Shown: positions 40,862 to 51,801, counted from the first letter of the stretch. The stretch: 51,992 nucleotides of DNA from Alphaproteobacteria bacterium (GCA_009694185.1 SHVR01000014.1:1-51992); one strand, 5' to 3'. The notes: a model not told the origin generated them from the sequence alone. Numbers and translations are program-made.

Positions 40862-42735
40862 CCAACTGTGAGCGGAACATCGCCCCCACCGCTCTCTCCA
40901 TCCTGAACTCCGTCTTCGGCCTGCCTGCCTTTCGAGGCGCCCAGGCGGAGATCGTCAGGCATGTCACGGACGGTGGCGATTGTCTGGTGCTCATGCCGAC
41001 CGGCGGGGGCAAGTCACTATGCTACCAATTGCCATCGCTGTTACGCGAGGGCTGCGGGATCGTGGTCTCGCCGCTGATTGCATTGATGCGAGACCAGGTC
41101 GCGGGACTCCTCGATGCCGGGGTCAAGGCGGCGGTGCTGAACTCCACGCTCTCCTGGGAAGCAGCCGCCGCGGTCGAGCACCGCTTGCTCGCTGGCGACC
41201 TCGATCTGCTCTACATCGCGCCGGAGCGGTTGCTGACGCCGCGCTGCCTGTCCCTGATGACGCGCGCGCGGCTTGCGCTGTTCGCGATCGACGAGGCCCA
41301 TTGCGTGTCGCAGTGGGGGCATGATTTTCGCCCGGAATACATCGGACTGTCGGTGCTCGCGGAGCGCTTTCCGAATGTACCGCGGATCGCGCTCACTGCC
41401 ACGGCGGATGAACTCACCCGCGGCGAGATCGTTGCCCGCCTTAAACTCGGCGGCGCGCCCAGCTTCGTCGCGAGTTTCGATCGCCCCAATATCCGCTATG
41501 AAATCATCGAGAAGCAGAACGCCCGATCACAGCTCCAGGCCTTCATCGCCGAGCGCCACGCCGGACACGCGGGCATCGTGTATTGCCTGTCGCGGGCAAG
41601 AGTGGAGGACACTGCCGCTTCGCTGGCGAACGCCGGCATCGCGGCGCTTGCCTACCATGCCGGCATGGATGCAACCGTGCGCGCCCGGCACCAGGATCGC
41701 TTTATCAACGAAGACGGCGTGGTGATCGTCGCGACCATTGCCTTCGGCATGGGGATCGACAAACCCGACGTGCGCTTTGTTGCGCATCTTGATTTGCCCA
41801 AAAGCATCGAGGCCTATTACCAGGAGACTGGCCGCGCCGGTCGCGACGGTAAGCCGGCCGATGCCTGGATGACCTATGGTCTGGCGGATATCGTGCAGCA
41901 GCGGCGCTTGATCGACGAGTCCGCCGGGGCGGATGCATTCAAACGCGTCTCGGTCGCAAAGCTCGATGCACTTGTGAGTTTGTGTGAAACCACCGGTTGC
42001 CGACGGGTGCGTCTTCTCGATTACTTCGGCGAAGCTTCCGGGGCTCCCAACTGCGGCAACTGCGACAACTGCCTGTCCCCGCCGCGCGTTTGGGACGGCA
42101 CGGTGATCGCGCAAAAGGCGTTGTCCTGCGTGTATCGCACCGGGCAACGCTTCGGCGCGGTGTACCTGATCGATGTACTCATCGGCCGTTCCAGCGAGCG
42201 CGTGGTACAGTTCGGGCATGATCGGCTTTCGGTGTTCGGCGTCGGCGCCGAGTTGAATGAAAGGCAGTGGCGCGCGGTGATGCGCCAGTTGGTGGCACTG
42301 GGCCACCTCCAGCCGGACAGCGAGGCCTTTGGTGCGTTGAAGCTTACCGCCTCGGCGCGCGGCGTCCTAAAAGGCGAGAGCGACGTGATGCTGCGTGAAG
42401 AGACGCCCCCCGGCTCGGGTGGCATGCGCGGCGGCAAAGCCAAGAATGCAAGACGAGGTGCGGCGTCCTCGTCTGCTTCGCCCGGCTCGTCCTTCGCTTC
42501 CAACAAGGCGGAAGATACCAGCCTGCTGGGCGTACTGCGCGTCTGGCGTTCGGATATGGCTCGCAAGCGGGGCGTGCCCGCCTACGTCGTCTTGCATGAT
42601 GCCACCCTGGAAGGCATCGCATCCTCCCGCCCCAAAACCCTCGACCAACTCCGCGCCGTGGCAGGCATCGGCGACAAAAAACTAGAGCGCTATGGCCATG
42701 CACTGCTATTGCTGGTGCGCTCGAAAGCGGGCTGA
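40834..42735 (+). CDS. recQ: ATP-dependent DNA helicase RecQ
   Basis: A 3'-5' DNA helicase of about 633 residues. It has Walker A MPTGGGKSLCYQLP (K60), the DEAH box IDEAHC with SQWGHDFRPEY, motif VI YQETGRAGRDGKPA, a zinc-binding set CETTGC...NCGNCDNC, then winged helix and a C-terminal HRDC domain after a Ser/Gly-rich linker. The only start that keeps the whole helicase core is TTG 40834, inside an IS-end-like repeat, with no clear ribosome site. The first 10 codons derive from the repeat, so the native start may have been lost or replaced. It lies between the phd-vapC promoter and a hairpin-rich region, in a patchwork island. Confidence 0.88.
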   Translation: MNRAGFAGGSNCERNIAPTALSILNSVFGLPAFRGAQAEIVRHVTDGGDCLVLMPTGGGKSLCYQLPSLLREGCGIVVSPLIALMRDQVAGLLDAGVKAAVLNSTLSWEAAAAVEHRLLAGDLDLLYIAPERLLTPRCLSLMTRARLALFAIDEAHCVSQWGHDFRPEYIGLSVLAERFPNVPRIALTATADELTRGEIVARLKLGGAPSFVASFDRPNIRYEIIEKQNARSQLQAFIAERHAGHAGIVYCLSRARVEDTAASLANAGIAALAYHAGMDATVRARHQDRFINEDGVVIVATIAFGMGIDKPDVRFVAHLDLPKSIEAYYQETGRAGRDGKPADAWMTYGLADIVQQRRLIDESAGADAFKRVSVAKLDALVSLCETTGCRRVRLLDYFGEASGAPNCGNCDNCLSPPRVWDGTVIAQKALSCVYRTGQRFGAVYLIDVLIGRSSERVVQFGHDRLSVFGVGAELNERQWRAVMRQLVALGHLQPDSEAFGALKLTASARGVLKGESDVMLREETPPGSGGMRGGKAKNARRGAASSSASPGSSFASNKAEDTSLLGVLRVWRSDMARKRGVPAYVVLHDATLEGIASSRPKTLDQLRAVAGIGDKKLERYGHALLLLVRSKAG

Positions 42736-42746
42736 CCTAATACCAG

Positions 42747-42882
42747 GTCTCGATGATCGAGACCGATCATCGAGACGCCCTCAAACGCCGGGCGCGCGCT
42801 CCGCGCGCTTGGCTTCCGCCGCATCGGCGGCGCGGCGCGGTCGCGCCGGCCAAGCCTCGATGAGTCAAGCTCATCGAGGCTT
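42747..42882. repeat. hairpin-rich intergenic element after recQ
   Basis: Two perfect 13-bp hairpins bound this stretch: 42747-42759 with 42764-42776 (GTCTCGATGATCG arms), and 42852-42864 with 42870-42882 (AAGCCTCGATGAG arms). They share the core CTCGATGA. Between them is very G+C-rich DNA with further small inverted repeats (GCGCGC, CCGCCG/CGGCGG, CTTGGC/GCCAAG). It could end recQ and cspA transcripts from both sides, or be a REP-like or structured-RNA element. Confidence 0.65.
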
Positions 42883-42921
42883 AGTATAAGCTCCCTCTCA
42901 AGGCATTTCCTCGAGGGTTGC

Positions 42922-43026
42922 TTAGGCGCCGGTCTCCAGCCGCTTCCACCACAGAAACGCTCGGGCGATAGCCTCGACCATCGTGTCGTCGCCCGGCGGC
43001 GGCGATGGCACGATGGGTTTGACGGC
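42922..43026 (-). pseudogene. probable serine-recombinase C-terminal remnant
   Basis: Directly after the cspA stop, in the same minus-strand frame, 34 codons read through PIVPSPPPGDDTMVEAIAR and AFLWWKRLETGA before TAA at 42922-42924. From memory this resembles a segment common in the C-terminal part of large serine recombinases (an ALVKALARAFRWKRLLESG-type motif). No start codon or catalytic domain is present, so it is at best a decayed fragment. It supports a mobile-DNA history for the area. Confidence 0.4.
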
Positions 43027-43236
43027 TCAGACGGCCTTGAGATTTTCCGCCGAGGTCTTGCCGCGCTTGGGATCGCGCTGCTCCTCGTAGGAGATTTTCT
43101 GACCCTCGGCCAGACCGGATAACCCGGCCCGCTCAACGGCCGAGATGTGGACGAACACATCCGTGCCACCGGTGTCTGGCTGAATAAAACCGAAACCCTT
43201 AGTGCTGTTGAACCACTTGACGGTGCCGACAGGCAT
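43027..43236 (-). CDS. cspA: cold shock protein
   Basis: A 69-residue CspA-family single-strand nucleic-acid-binding beta barrel. It carries RNP1 KGFGFI at residues 13-18 and RNP2 VFVHIS at 27-32, with the usual G(T)VKWFN start and AENL near the end. It probably acts as an RNA chaperone. ATG 43236 follows AGGAG. The leader upstream (43237-43611) is long and has no other gene, which is common for csp genes whose 5' UTR controls translation. Whether this copy is cold-induced cannot be told. Confidence 0.95.
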   Translation of the reverse strand: MPVGTVKWFNSTKGFGFIQPDTGGTDVFVHISAVERAGLSGLAEGQKISYEEQRDPKRGKTSAENLKAV

Positions 43237-43611
43237 TTCCTTGCTCCTATGCTACGGTTGGCGACGCATCATACATGCGGCACATTTGACCTTCGTTTGG
43301 TTTTTCGTCTTGCAACGCATAGCGTTAAGCTTCCAGTTCGTGCTCACGCCGACCGCTAATCCAGCCCTCAAGAAAGCCGCCTGGAGAAGCGTAAACGAGA
43401 ACAGCATGACGAATTCCACGATCGAATATCGGCTCAATATAGTCGAACAGGTCGGCCGTGGCTTAATGTTTCTGCCGTGCCCCGGGACGGCCGAAAAAGC
43501 GCCACGGCCTGCTCCCGCCATGCCACCGCAACCGGCCAACCCGGCGCAATCCTCGTAGATTGCACACCGCGCGGCCGGCTGCCGCCCGTGCCCGCACAGC
43601 GAACATGGGGT
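43237..43611. other. 375-bp gap, probable cspA leader region
   Basis: This gap lies between the ThDP enzyme stop and cspA, both on the minus strand. It is less G+C-rich than its neighbours near 43250-43430, as expected for a csp promoter and long leader. A plus-strand frame of 50 codons from ATG 43406 to 43558 has no ribosome site and no recognisable family; I do not call it a gene. Confidence 0.5.
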
Positions 43612-45297
43612 CTAGGGCAGCGTCTCGGCCCTGGTGTAGCGCCGCCAGGCGCTCATCTGAATGGCCGAGGTGAGGCAGTGGACGACCACCGGCTTGGTCT
43701 TGACGGCGAAGGCCTGGCGGATGCCCGCCGCCACGTCGGCCTCGGTGCGGATGGTGATGCCTTCGGCGCCGAACGAGCGGCCCCAGGCGGCGAAATCCGG
43801 GTTGGTGAGGCGGGTGCCCTCCATGAAGGCGCGTTCGGGATAGCGCACATAGGAGTGCATGCCGATGGTGCCATACATATTGTTGTCGGAGATGACCAGG
43901 ATCGGGTTGGCGCCATATTGGCAGGCGGTCGCGATCTCGTTACCCATCATCAAGGCGCCGCCATCGCCCATGAACGCGACGACCTGCTTGCCCGGCCGCC
44001 TGAGTGCCGCCGCCACCGCCATCGGCATGCCGGAGCCCATGGCGCCCACCACGGACGAAAGAAAGATCTGGCCCTGGCGGAAACCGATATAGCGGTGAAT
44101 GAAGCTGCCGAAATTGCCGGCATCGGATGTGACGGTGGCGTCGGGCGCCAGATGCTTGTCGATCTCGCAGACGACGGCGGCGAAGTTGACGCCGTCCGTC
44201 GTGGGCTCCCACTCCTTGGCCAGCAGCTTGCGGTGAATGGCATGCAGGCCGTCGACCCAGCCGCGGCGCTTGGCGGCGTCGGCCGGCACCGGCCGCCGGA
44301 GAAGCGCGCGGATGATCTCCTGGGGATTGCACGGAATGCCGAGGTCCGGCCGCCAGACGCGGCCGACTTCATTGGCGTCGGGCCAGACATGGACGAGCGG
44401 CAGTTGCGGCTGGGGTGCCGCCGGGAAGCTATAGGATTGGCTGACCGAATCGGTCAGCCGCTCGCCAAGAGCCACCATCAGGTCGGCCTTCTTCATCTCG
44501 CCGATCAAGGCCGGCGGCACGCGAATGCCCATATAGCCGCCATAGTTCGGATGGTTGGCATCGAAGAGTTGCGGGCGGCGGTGGGTCGGGCTGATGGGCA
44601 GCACCCACGTCTCGGCTAGGCGGTTCAGATCGGCCAGAACCGAGGGCTCGTACATGGCGTCGGCGAGGAGCGCGCCACCAACCAGAATGAGCGGCCGCTC
44701 GGCCTTGGCCAGCATGGCGGCCAAGCGGTCGAGATCCTCCGGCGTCGGCCCCGATACGACCCGCGGCCGAGCGGCATCCACCTCGGCCTCGGTCTCCTCG
44801 TCGAAGATGTCCTCGGGCAGGATCACCGCGACCGGCCCCGGCGTGCCACTCTCGGCAATATGGAAGGCACGGGCCATGGCCTCGGCGGCCTGCTCCGGCT
44901 CGTTCACCTCGATCACCTGCTTGGTCACGTCCGAGAGCAGGCGGGAATAGTTCTGTTCCTGCAAGGCGAGCCGGCCGTAATCCTTGCGCTCCACCTGGCC
45001 GATCAGCATGACGACGGGTGTCGCGTCGTGATACGCCGAGTGCAGCGAGACCATGGCATTGGAGAGGCCCGGGCCGCGCGAAACCATGGCGACCCCGGCC
45101 CGGCTGCGCAGCCGCCCGTCGGCCACCGCCATGAAGCCGGCGCCCGCCTCGTGACGGCAAACCACCAGTCGGATCGAGTTGCGCTCGATGAGGGCACTCG
45201 TCAGCCCGATATAACTCTCGCCGGGCACACAGAACACCTGGTCGACATCGTGCGCTTCCATGCTTTCCGCCAGCAGGCGGGCAACGGTGCGACTCAT
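43612..45297 (-). CDS. thiamine diphosphate-dependent enzyme, acetolactate synthase-like
   Basis: A 561-residue ThDP enzyme with Pyr, central and PP domains. The activating glutamate is E50 in CRHEAGAGFMAVADG. The ThDP/Mg motif begins at GDG 444-446 and ends near the NN at 473-474 (SDNNMYGTIG). It is a paralogue-level relative of the enzyme at 7418-9121 but clearly different, and is not the biosynthetic IlvB, whose FAD-region motifs differ. Likely roles are 2-oxo-acid decarboxylation or a carboligase step. ATG 45297 follows an AGAGGAT site. It stands alone, divergent from the histidine kinase gene. Confidence 0.85.
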   Translation of the reverse strand: MSRTVARLLAESMEAHDVDQVFCVPGESYIGLTSALIERNSIRLVVCRHEAGAGFMAVADGRLRSRAGVAMVSRGPGLSNAMVSLHSAYHDATPVVMLIGQVERKDYGRLALQEQNYSRLLSDVTKQVIEVNEPEQAAEAMARAFHIAESGTPGPVAVILPEDIFDEETEAEVDAARPRVVSGPTPEDLDRLAAMLAKAERPLILVGGALLADAMYEPSVLADLNRLAETWVLPISPTHRRPQLFDANHPNYGGYMGIRVPPALIGEMKKADLMVALGERLTDSVSQSYSFPAAPQPQLPLVHVWPDANEVGRVWRPDLGIPCNPQEIIRALLRRPVPADAAKRRGWVDGLHAIHRKLLAKEWEPTTDGVNFAAVVCEIDKHLAPDATVTSDAGNFGSFIHRYIGFRQGQIFLSSVVGAMGSGMPMAVAAALRRPGKQVVAFMGDGGALMMGNEIATACQYGANPILVISDNNMYGTIGMHSYVRYPERAFMEGTRLTNPDFAAWGRSFGAEGITIRTEADVAAGIRQAFAVKTKPVVVHCLTSAIQMSAWRRYTRAETLP

Positions 45298-45592
45298 GGG
45301 CGGTCATCCTCTTGTCGTCGTCGGCGGGCGGGTTAATGTTTTGATTTTAGCAGGTTTACGGCGCCGGCCGCCATCGGCACCGATCCGGCCTGGCGTGGCG
45401 CGCGCACAAAGGTTCGGCGCTTCGACCGAAAGTATTACTACGCCAGGATATAATATTCATGACCTTTGATCGACCGTCATTTACTTAATTTCAGATAAAT
45501 TTTGAGAATAATTTATTTATACTGTCGCGCCTAAAGGATTTCTCTGTAATATTGCCGCCGCACGCGGAACGAGCGCGGCGGCCGAGGGTTCC
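45298..45592. other. 295-bp divergent promoter region with AT-rich core
   Basis: The gap between the divergent ThDP enzyme and histidine kinase genes has an AT-rich core at about 45420-45560, with TATAATATT near 45449, TTTATTTATACT near 45511-45522 and several TTTTGAG/TTACTT stretches. It is very unlike the flanking DNA. It must hold promoters for one or both genes, but I could not find a -35/-10 pair with correct spacing. Confidence 0.5.
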
Positions 45593-47858
<2,266 letters not shown>

Positions 47859-47867
47859 TTCCAGCCC

Positions 47868-48974
47868 CTAGCGGCGGCGCTCCGGGCTCAGATGGCCCTC
47901 CAGCCACAGGCTGTAACGCGACATGCTGAAGCAGAAGAGGAAGTAGACCGAGGCCGCGAACACATAGGCCTCGACATGAAAGCCAAGCCAGGCCGGGTCG
48001 GTGAGCGCCGAGCGGATCGCCGTCAGGAAATCGAATAGCCCGATGATGATGACGAGCGTCGTGTCCTTGAAGAAGCCGATAAAGGTGTTGACCAGGGGCG
48101 GGATCACGATCTTGAGAGCCTGGGGCAGGATCACCTTCGCCATCATCCGCCAATAGCCGAGGCCGAGCGACTGGGCCGCCTCGAATTGGCCGCGCGGAAT
48201 CGCCTGGAGGCCGCCGCGCACGGTCTCCGCGATATAGGCGGCGGCGAACAGGATCAGCGCCACCTGCGCCCGCAAGAGCTTGTCGATCTGCACGCCCTCG
48301 GGCAGCAGAAGCGGGAACATGATCGCCGACATAAAGAGGATCGTGATGAGGGGCACGCCGCGAATGCACTCGATATAAACGACGCACATCATGCGGATGA
48401 CCGGCATGCGCGAACGGCGGCCGAGCGCCAACAGGATGCCGATCGGAAAGGCCGCCACCAGGCCGATGATCGCGAGCGCCATGGTCAGCGGCAAGCCACC
48501 CCACTGGCGTGTCTCGATACGCGCCAAGCCGAAGACGCCGCCCGCCATCAAGACATACATGGCAACGAGCGCCACAACCCAACCGTAGAACAGCTCGCGC
48601 CGCCAGAAGCGCTGGTAGCCGCTGGCCCCGATCATGGCGATGAACACCAGCATCATGGCGAGCGGGCGCCAATGCAGATCGGCCGGATAGAAGCCAAATA
48701 GAGCGAAGCGCAGCTTCTCGATGACGAACGCCCAGCAGGCACCGGTGCCGGGCTGGCGGCAGGCCTTGGCGTCGCCTTCCCAGAGCGCCGCCGCGAACGC
48801 CCAGTCGTAGAAGGGCGGCAGGACGCGCCAGAGGAACAAGAGACAGGTGAGCGTGATGATCGTGTTCAGCGGCGTGTTGAAGAAAGTCTGGCGAATCCAG
48901 CCGAGCCAGCCGGTGACAATGATCGGCGGCCCGATGGGCTCGACCCCGGGAGCGGCTTGGCGATGCGGGATCAT
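47868..48974 (-). CDS. aapM: general L-amino-acid ABC transporter permease AapM
   Basis: A 368-residue inner-membrane permease of the HisM/GlnP type. The N-terminal third has additional membrane segments (typical for AapM), and the core contains the ATPase-contact EAA loop, here EAAQSLGLGYWRMMAKVILPQAL near residue 282-304. The ATG at 48974 has GAGGGG upstream and starts nine bases after the aapQ stop. It should pair with AapQ and AapJ to import a broad range of amino acids. The ATPase gene aapP, which normally follows aapM, is not present: the next gene is the convergent kinase. Confidence 0.93.
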   Translation of the reverse strand: MIPHRQAAPGVEPIGPPIIVTGWLGWIRQTFFNTPLNTIITLTCLLFLWRVLPPFYDWAFAAALWEGDAKACRQPGTGACWAFVIEKLRFALFGFYPADLHWRPLAMMLVFIAMIGASGYQRFWRRELFYGWVVALVAMYVLMAGGVFGLARIETRQWGGLPLTMALAIIGLVAAFPIGILLALGRRSRMPVIRMMCVVYIECIRGVPLITILFMSAIMFPLLLPEGVQIDKLLRAQVALILFAAAYIAETVRGGLQAIPRGQFEAAQSLGLGYWRMMAKVILPQALKIVIPPLVNTFIGFFKDTTLVIIIGLFDFLTAIRSALTDPAWLGFHVEAYVFAASVYFLFCFSMSRYSLWLEGHLSPERRR

Positions 48975-48983
48975 GGGCGCCCC

Positions 48984-50183
48984 TCACCGCTCCGTCAGCG
49001 CGATGCGCCGGTTGTACCAGTTCATGAACGCCGAGATCGACAGGCTGATCGACAGATAGACCGCCATCAGAATGGCGATCGTCTCCACCGACTGGCCGGT
49101 CTGGTTCATGGTGGTGTTGACGACGCTGACCAGATCCGGATAGCCGATGGCGACCGCCAGGCTCGAATTCTTGGCATAGTTCAGGTAGGTCGAGGTCATC
49201 GGTGGCACGATGACCCGGAGCGCCTGGGGCAGGATGATCAGCCTGAGGATACGGCGATCGCGCAAGCCCAGCGAGCGCGCCGCCTCCCACTGGCCATGGG
49301 CCACGGACTGGACGCCGCTGCGCACGATCTCGGCGACGAAGGCAATGGTGTACATGGTGAGGCCGGTCAGCAGCGCCGTGAACTCCGGCGTCAGCGACGT
49401 GCCGCCGACGAAGTTGAAACCCTTGAGTTCGGGGATCGTGGGGATGATCGGCACCGAGAAGAGCCACGCCGCCAGCGCCGGCAATACCAACAGCAGGACG
49501 AGCGCCAACGGCAGCACGGGCGTGAACTCGCCGGTCCGCGCCTGGCGCGCCATGGCCATGCGCCGATAGGCGAGCGAGCCGAGAATGGCGAGGCCGAGTG
49601 CCGACGCGATCCACCACAGGCCGGCGTCCGCCTCGAGCCAGGGAATTTGCACACCCCGATTGGAAATGAACACGCCATCGAGCGGGTTGAACGCCTGGCG
49701 TGGCGCCGGCAATTGCCGGACGATCACGTACCAGAAGAAGAGCTGCAACAGGAGCGGCGTGTTGCGGATCACCTCGATATAGGTCTGAACGAGACCCGAG
49801 AGCAGCGGGTTGGGCGAGAGCCGCATGATGCCGAGCGTCACGCCCAGGATCGTCACGAGCACGCAGCCGATGATCGTAACTTTGAACGTATTGAGGAGGC
49901 CGACCAGGATCGCCCGCCCATAGCTGTCGGCGGGCGTATAGGCGATGATCCCCTCGCCGATCGGCAGATTGGCCGGCCGGTCGAGGAAGCCGTAACCCGA
50001 CGTGATGCCGAGCCGCGCCATGTTCTCCACCGCGTTGCCGGTGAAGTAGGCGAACATCCAAATGACGCCCCCGAACAGCACCGCCTGGTACAGGGTTGTC
50101 CTGACCAGGCGGTTGTTCCAGACGCGGGGGATCCAGTCGAGCCCGGCGGAAGGCGCCGTCTTGGGGTGAGCGAGTCCGGCCAT
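48984..50183 (-). CDS. aapQ: general L-amino-acid ABC transporter permease AapQ
   Basis: A 399-residue permease of the same family, partner of AapM. It has an N-terminal membrane helix near residues 28-48, an inserted periplasmic-facing region between the first and later helices, and an EAA loop, EAARSLGLRDRRILRLIILPQAL, near 310-332, for ATPase contact. ATG 50183 follows GGAGGAGAG. It lies between aapJ (35 bases) and aapM (nine bases) in one operon. Confidence 0.93.
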   Translation of the reverse strand: MAGLAHPKTAPSAGLDWIPRVWNNRLVRTTLYQAVLFGGVIWMFAYFTGNAVENMARLGITSGYGFLDRPANLPIGEGIIAYTPADSYGRAILVGLLNTFKVTIIGCVLVTILGVTLGIMRLSPNPLLSGLVQTYIEVIRNTPLLLQLFFWYVIVRQLPAPRQAFNPLDGVFISNRGVQIPWLEADAGLWWIASALGLAILGSLAYRRMAMARQARTGEFTPVLPLALVLLLVLPALAAWLFSVPIIPTIPELKGFNFVGGTSLTPEFTALLTGLTMYTIAFVAEIVRSGVQSVAHGQWEAARSLGLRDRRILRLIILPQALRVIVPPMTSTYLNYAKNSSLAVAIGYPDLVSVVNTTMNQTGQSVETIAILMAVYLSISLSISAFMNWYNRRIALTER

Positions 50184-50218
50184 CGCCGGGAACTCTCCTC
50201 CTCAGTCGCCCGCCGCGC

Positions 50219-51241
50219 TCAACGGAACGGAATGGCGTACTGCATACCGCCCCGAGTCCACAGATCGTTCATGCCGCGCTCGAGCTTGATCGCCGAGCCC
50301 GCGCCCAGATTGGTTTCGAAAATATCGCCGTAATTGCCAATGGTCTTGATGATGTTGTAGGCGAACTTGTCGTCGAGGCCGAGCGCCTTGCCCATGCCCG
50401 GCTCCATGCCCAAGAGGCGCTTGATCTGCGGCACGTTAGTGTTGGCGAAGCTGTCGAGATTCGTCTTCTTGATGCCGAACTCCTCGGCCTCGATCATGGC
50501 GTAGACGGTCCACTTCATGACATCGAACCACTGGTCGTCGCCATGGCGCACGAGCGGCCCGAGCGGCTCCTTCGAAATGCGTTCCGGCAGGACGATATAG
50601 TCATCGGGGTTGGTCGCCGCCGAGCGGTCCGCCGCGAGCGCCGAGGAATCATTGGTGTAGACGTCACAGCGGCCGCCAAAGAAGGCCGCGCGCAACTCCG
50701 CCACCTGCTCGATGACCACCGAGGTGAATTGCAGCTTGTGCTCGCGGAAATAGTCGGTGAGGTTGAGCTCGGTGGTGGTGCCGGGCTGCACGCAGACCGT
50801 GGCGCCGCCGAGTTGCTTGGCCGATTTCACCCCGAGCTTCTTGTTCACCATGAAGCCCTGGCCGTCATAGAAGACCGTGGGGCCAAAATTGAAGCCGAGC
50901 TGGCTGTCGCGCGTGAGCGTCCAAGTGGTGTTGTTGGAGAGGATATCCACCTCGCCCGTCTGGAGCGCCGGGAAGCGCTGTTGCGCGGTGAAGGGTACGA
51001 ACTCGACCTTGTTCGGGTCGTTGAAGAGCGCCACCGCGATCGCCCGGCAGATGCTCACGTTGAAGCCGCGCCAGACGCCGTCGCTGCCCGGATAGTGGAA
51101 GCCGGGCGTGCCGGTGCCGACGCCGCATTTGAACGACCCGCGCGCCTTGATCGCATCGAGCGTGGCGCCGGCATCGGCCGCGCCACTGCCCGCCAGCACG
51201 GCCGCCGCCGCCGCCGCCGCAAGAACCATTTTCAGAACCAT
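50219..51241 (-). CDS. aapJ: amino-acid ABC transporter substrate-binding protein AapJ
   Basis: A 340-residue periplasmic binding protein of the cluster 3 (polar amino acid) type. The start ATG 51241 follows GGGAGG; a GTG two codons earlier is also in frame. A Sec signal peptide (MVLKMVL then a long Ala run) should be cut after ADA near residue 24. The mature protein shows the family blocks GSFKCGVGTGTPGF, GFNVSICRAIAVALF and DILSNNTTWTLTRD, as in AapJ/BztA proteins. It is the first gene of aapJ-aapQ-aapM. Confidence 0.94.
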   Translation of the reverse strand: MVLKMVLAAAAAAAVLAGSGAADAGATLDAIKARGSFKCGVGTGTPGFHYPGSDGVWRGFNVSICRAIAVALFNDPNKVEFVPFTAQQRFPALQTGEVDILSNNTTWTLTRDSQLGFNFGPTVFYDGQGFMVNKKLGVKSAKQLGGATVCVQPGTTTELNLTDYFREHKLQFTSVVIEQVAELRAAFFGGRCDVYTNDSSALAADRSAATNPDDYIVLPERISKEPLGPLVRHGDDQWFDVMKWTVYAMIEAEEFGIKKTNLDSFANTNVPQIKRLLGMEPGMGKALGLDDKFAYNIIKTIGNYGDIFETNLGAGSAIKLERGMNDLWTRGGMQYAIPFR

Positions 51242-51385
51242 GCTCACCCTCCCAAGCCAAAGCCGGCGACATTATTCAGCGCGTTCGCGCTCGCCGCCAG
51301 GGTATCCTAGCAGGCCGCCGCGGGACTCGCACCGGTTGCGTGACGGGGCGGTTGCGTGACGGAGCCATGCGAGAGGCCGCGCCCG

Positions 51386-51574
51386 TCACCCGGAGGTGAT
51401 GAGACGCTGGTCTCTGTCGCACCAGGGCCGCCGCTTGCCGCCGTCATAGGGCCGCGCCATGCCGAGATCGAGCAGCACGGCGGCCAGTTCGCGTTGTGGC
51501 GACCGGGCGGCGCCGCCGACGATGGTCATTCCAACAACCAATAGAAATAGCATGACGTATAATGAACGCCTCAT
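51386..51574 (-). CDS. short exported protein with thermonuclease-like C-terminal end
   Basis: A 62-residue frame from ATG 51574. An N-terminal signal or anchor (MRRSLYVMLFLLVVGMTIVGG) is followed by RELAAVLLDLGMARPYDGGKRRPWC, which resembles the last strand-helix of staphylococcal-nuclease-type (TNase) proteins. The rest of the nuclease fold, including the catalytic Arg and Asp, is absent, so it looks like an internally deleted remnant. The start lacks a ribosome site. It could also be a genuine small periplasmic protein. It lies between aapJ and tRNA-Pro. Confidence 0.4.
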   Translation of the reverse strand: MRRSLYVMLFLLVVGMTIVGGAARSPQRELAAVLLDLGMARPYDGGKRRPWCDRDQRLITSG

Positions 51575-51682
51575 GTTTGTATTTTTAGCACAAATAACGA
51601 ACAAATGCCAACGACAACAGCACGGCGGGTTCATTTGCACCGGGGAGCACTGTCCCCCTGGCGCGTAAGTCCTTGAAAACCC

Positions 51683-51759
51683 TGGTCGGAGTGAGAGGAT
51701 TCGAACCTCCGGCCCCTGCCTCCCGAAGACAGTGCTCTACCAGGCTGAGCTACACTCCG
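51683..51759 (-). tRNA. tRNA-Pro (anticodon CGG)
   Basis: A 77-nt tRNA read on the minus strand. It starts CGGAGTG and ends with the pairing CACTCCG, discriminator A and an encoded CCA (51683-51685). The D-loop region reads AGCTCAGCCTGGTAGAGC, the anticodon loop TTCGGGA is closed by a 5-bp stem and gives CGG, and the T-arm has GGTTCGAATCC. It decodes CCG, a frequent proline codon in G+C-rich genomes. Confidence 0.95.
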
Positions 51760-51772
51760 AACCGGGAGACGG

Positions 51773-51801
51773 ACGTTAGCGGCAAGCCCAGCCGGCCGCA
51801 A
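51773..51801 (-). promoter_or_regulatory. promoter of tRNA-Pro
   Basis: On the minus strand, -35 TTGCGG (51796-51801), a 17-bp spacer and -10 TAACGT (51773-51778) precede the tRNA 5' end by 13 bases, placing the start near 51766. The rest of the gap to 51970 shows no gene or RNA I recognise. Confidence 0.6.

Noticed and set aside
42847-43026. A minus-strand frame through the cspA 3' region as a full gene
   Set aside because: It lacks a start and crosses strong hairpins; only a short recombinase-like segment has any family resemblance.
43406-43558. A 50-codon plus-strand frame in the cspA leader
   Set aside because: No ribosome site, no recognisable family and an antisense position to a likely leader.
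48957-50333. A 458-codon plus-strand frame opposite aapQ
   Set aside because: Same antisense pattern against a clear permease gene.
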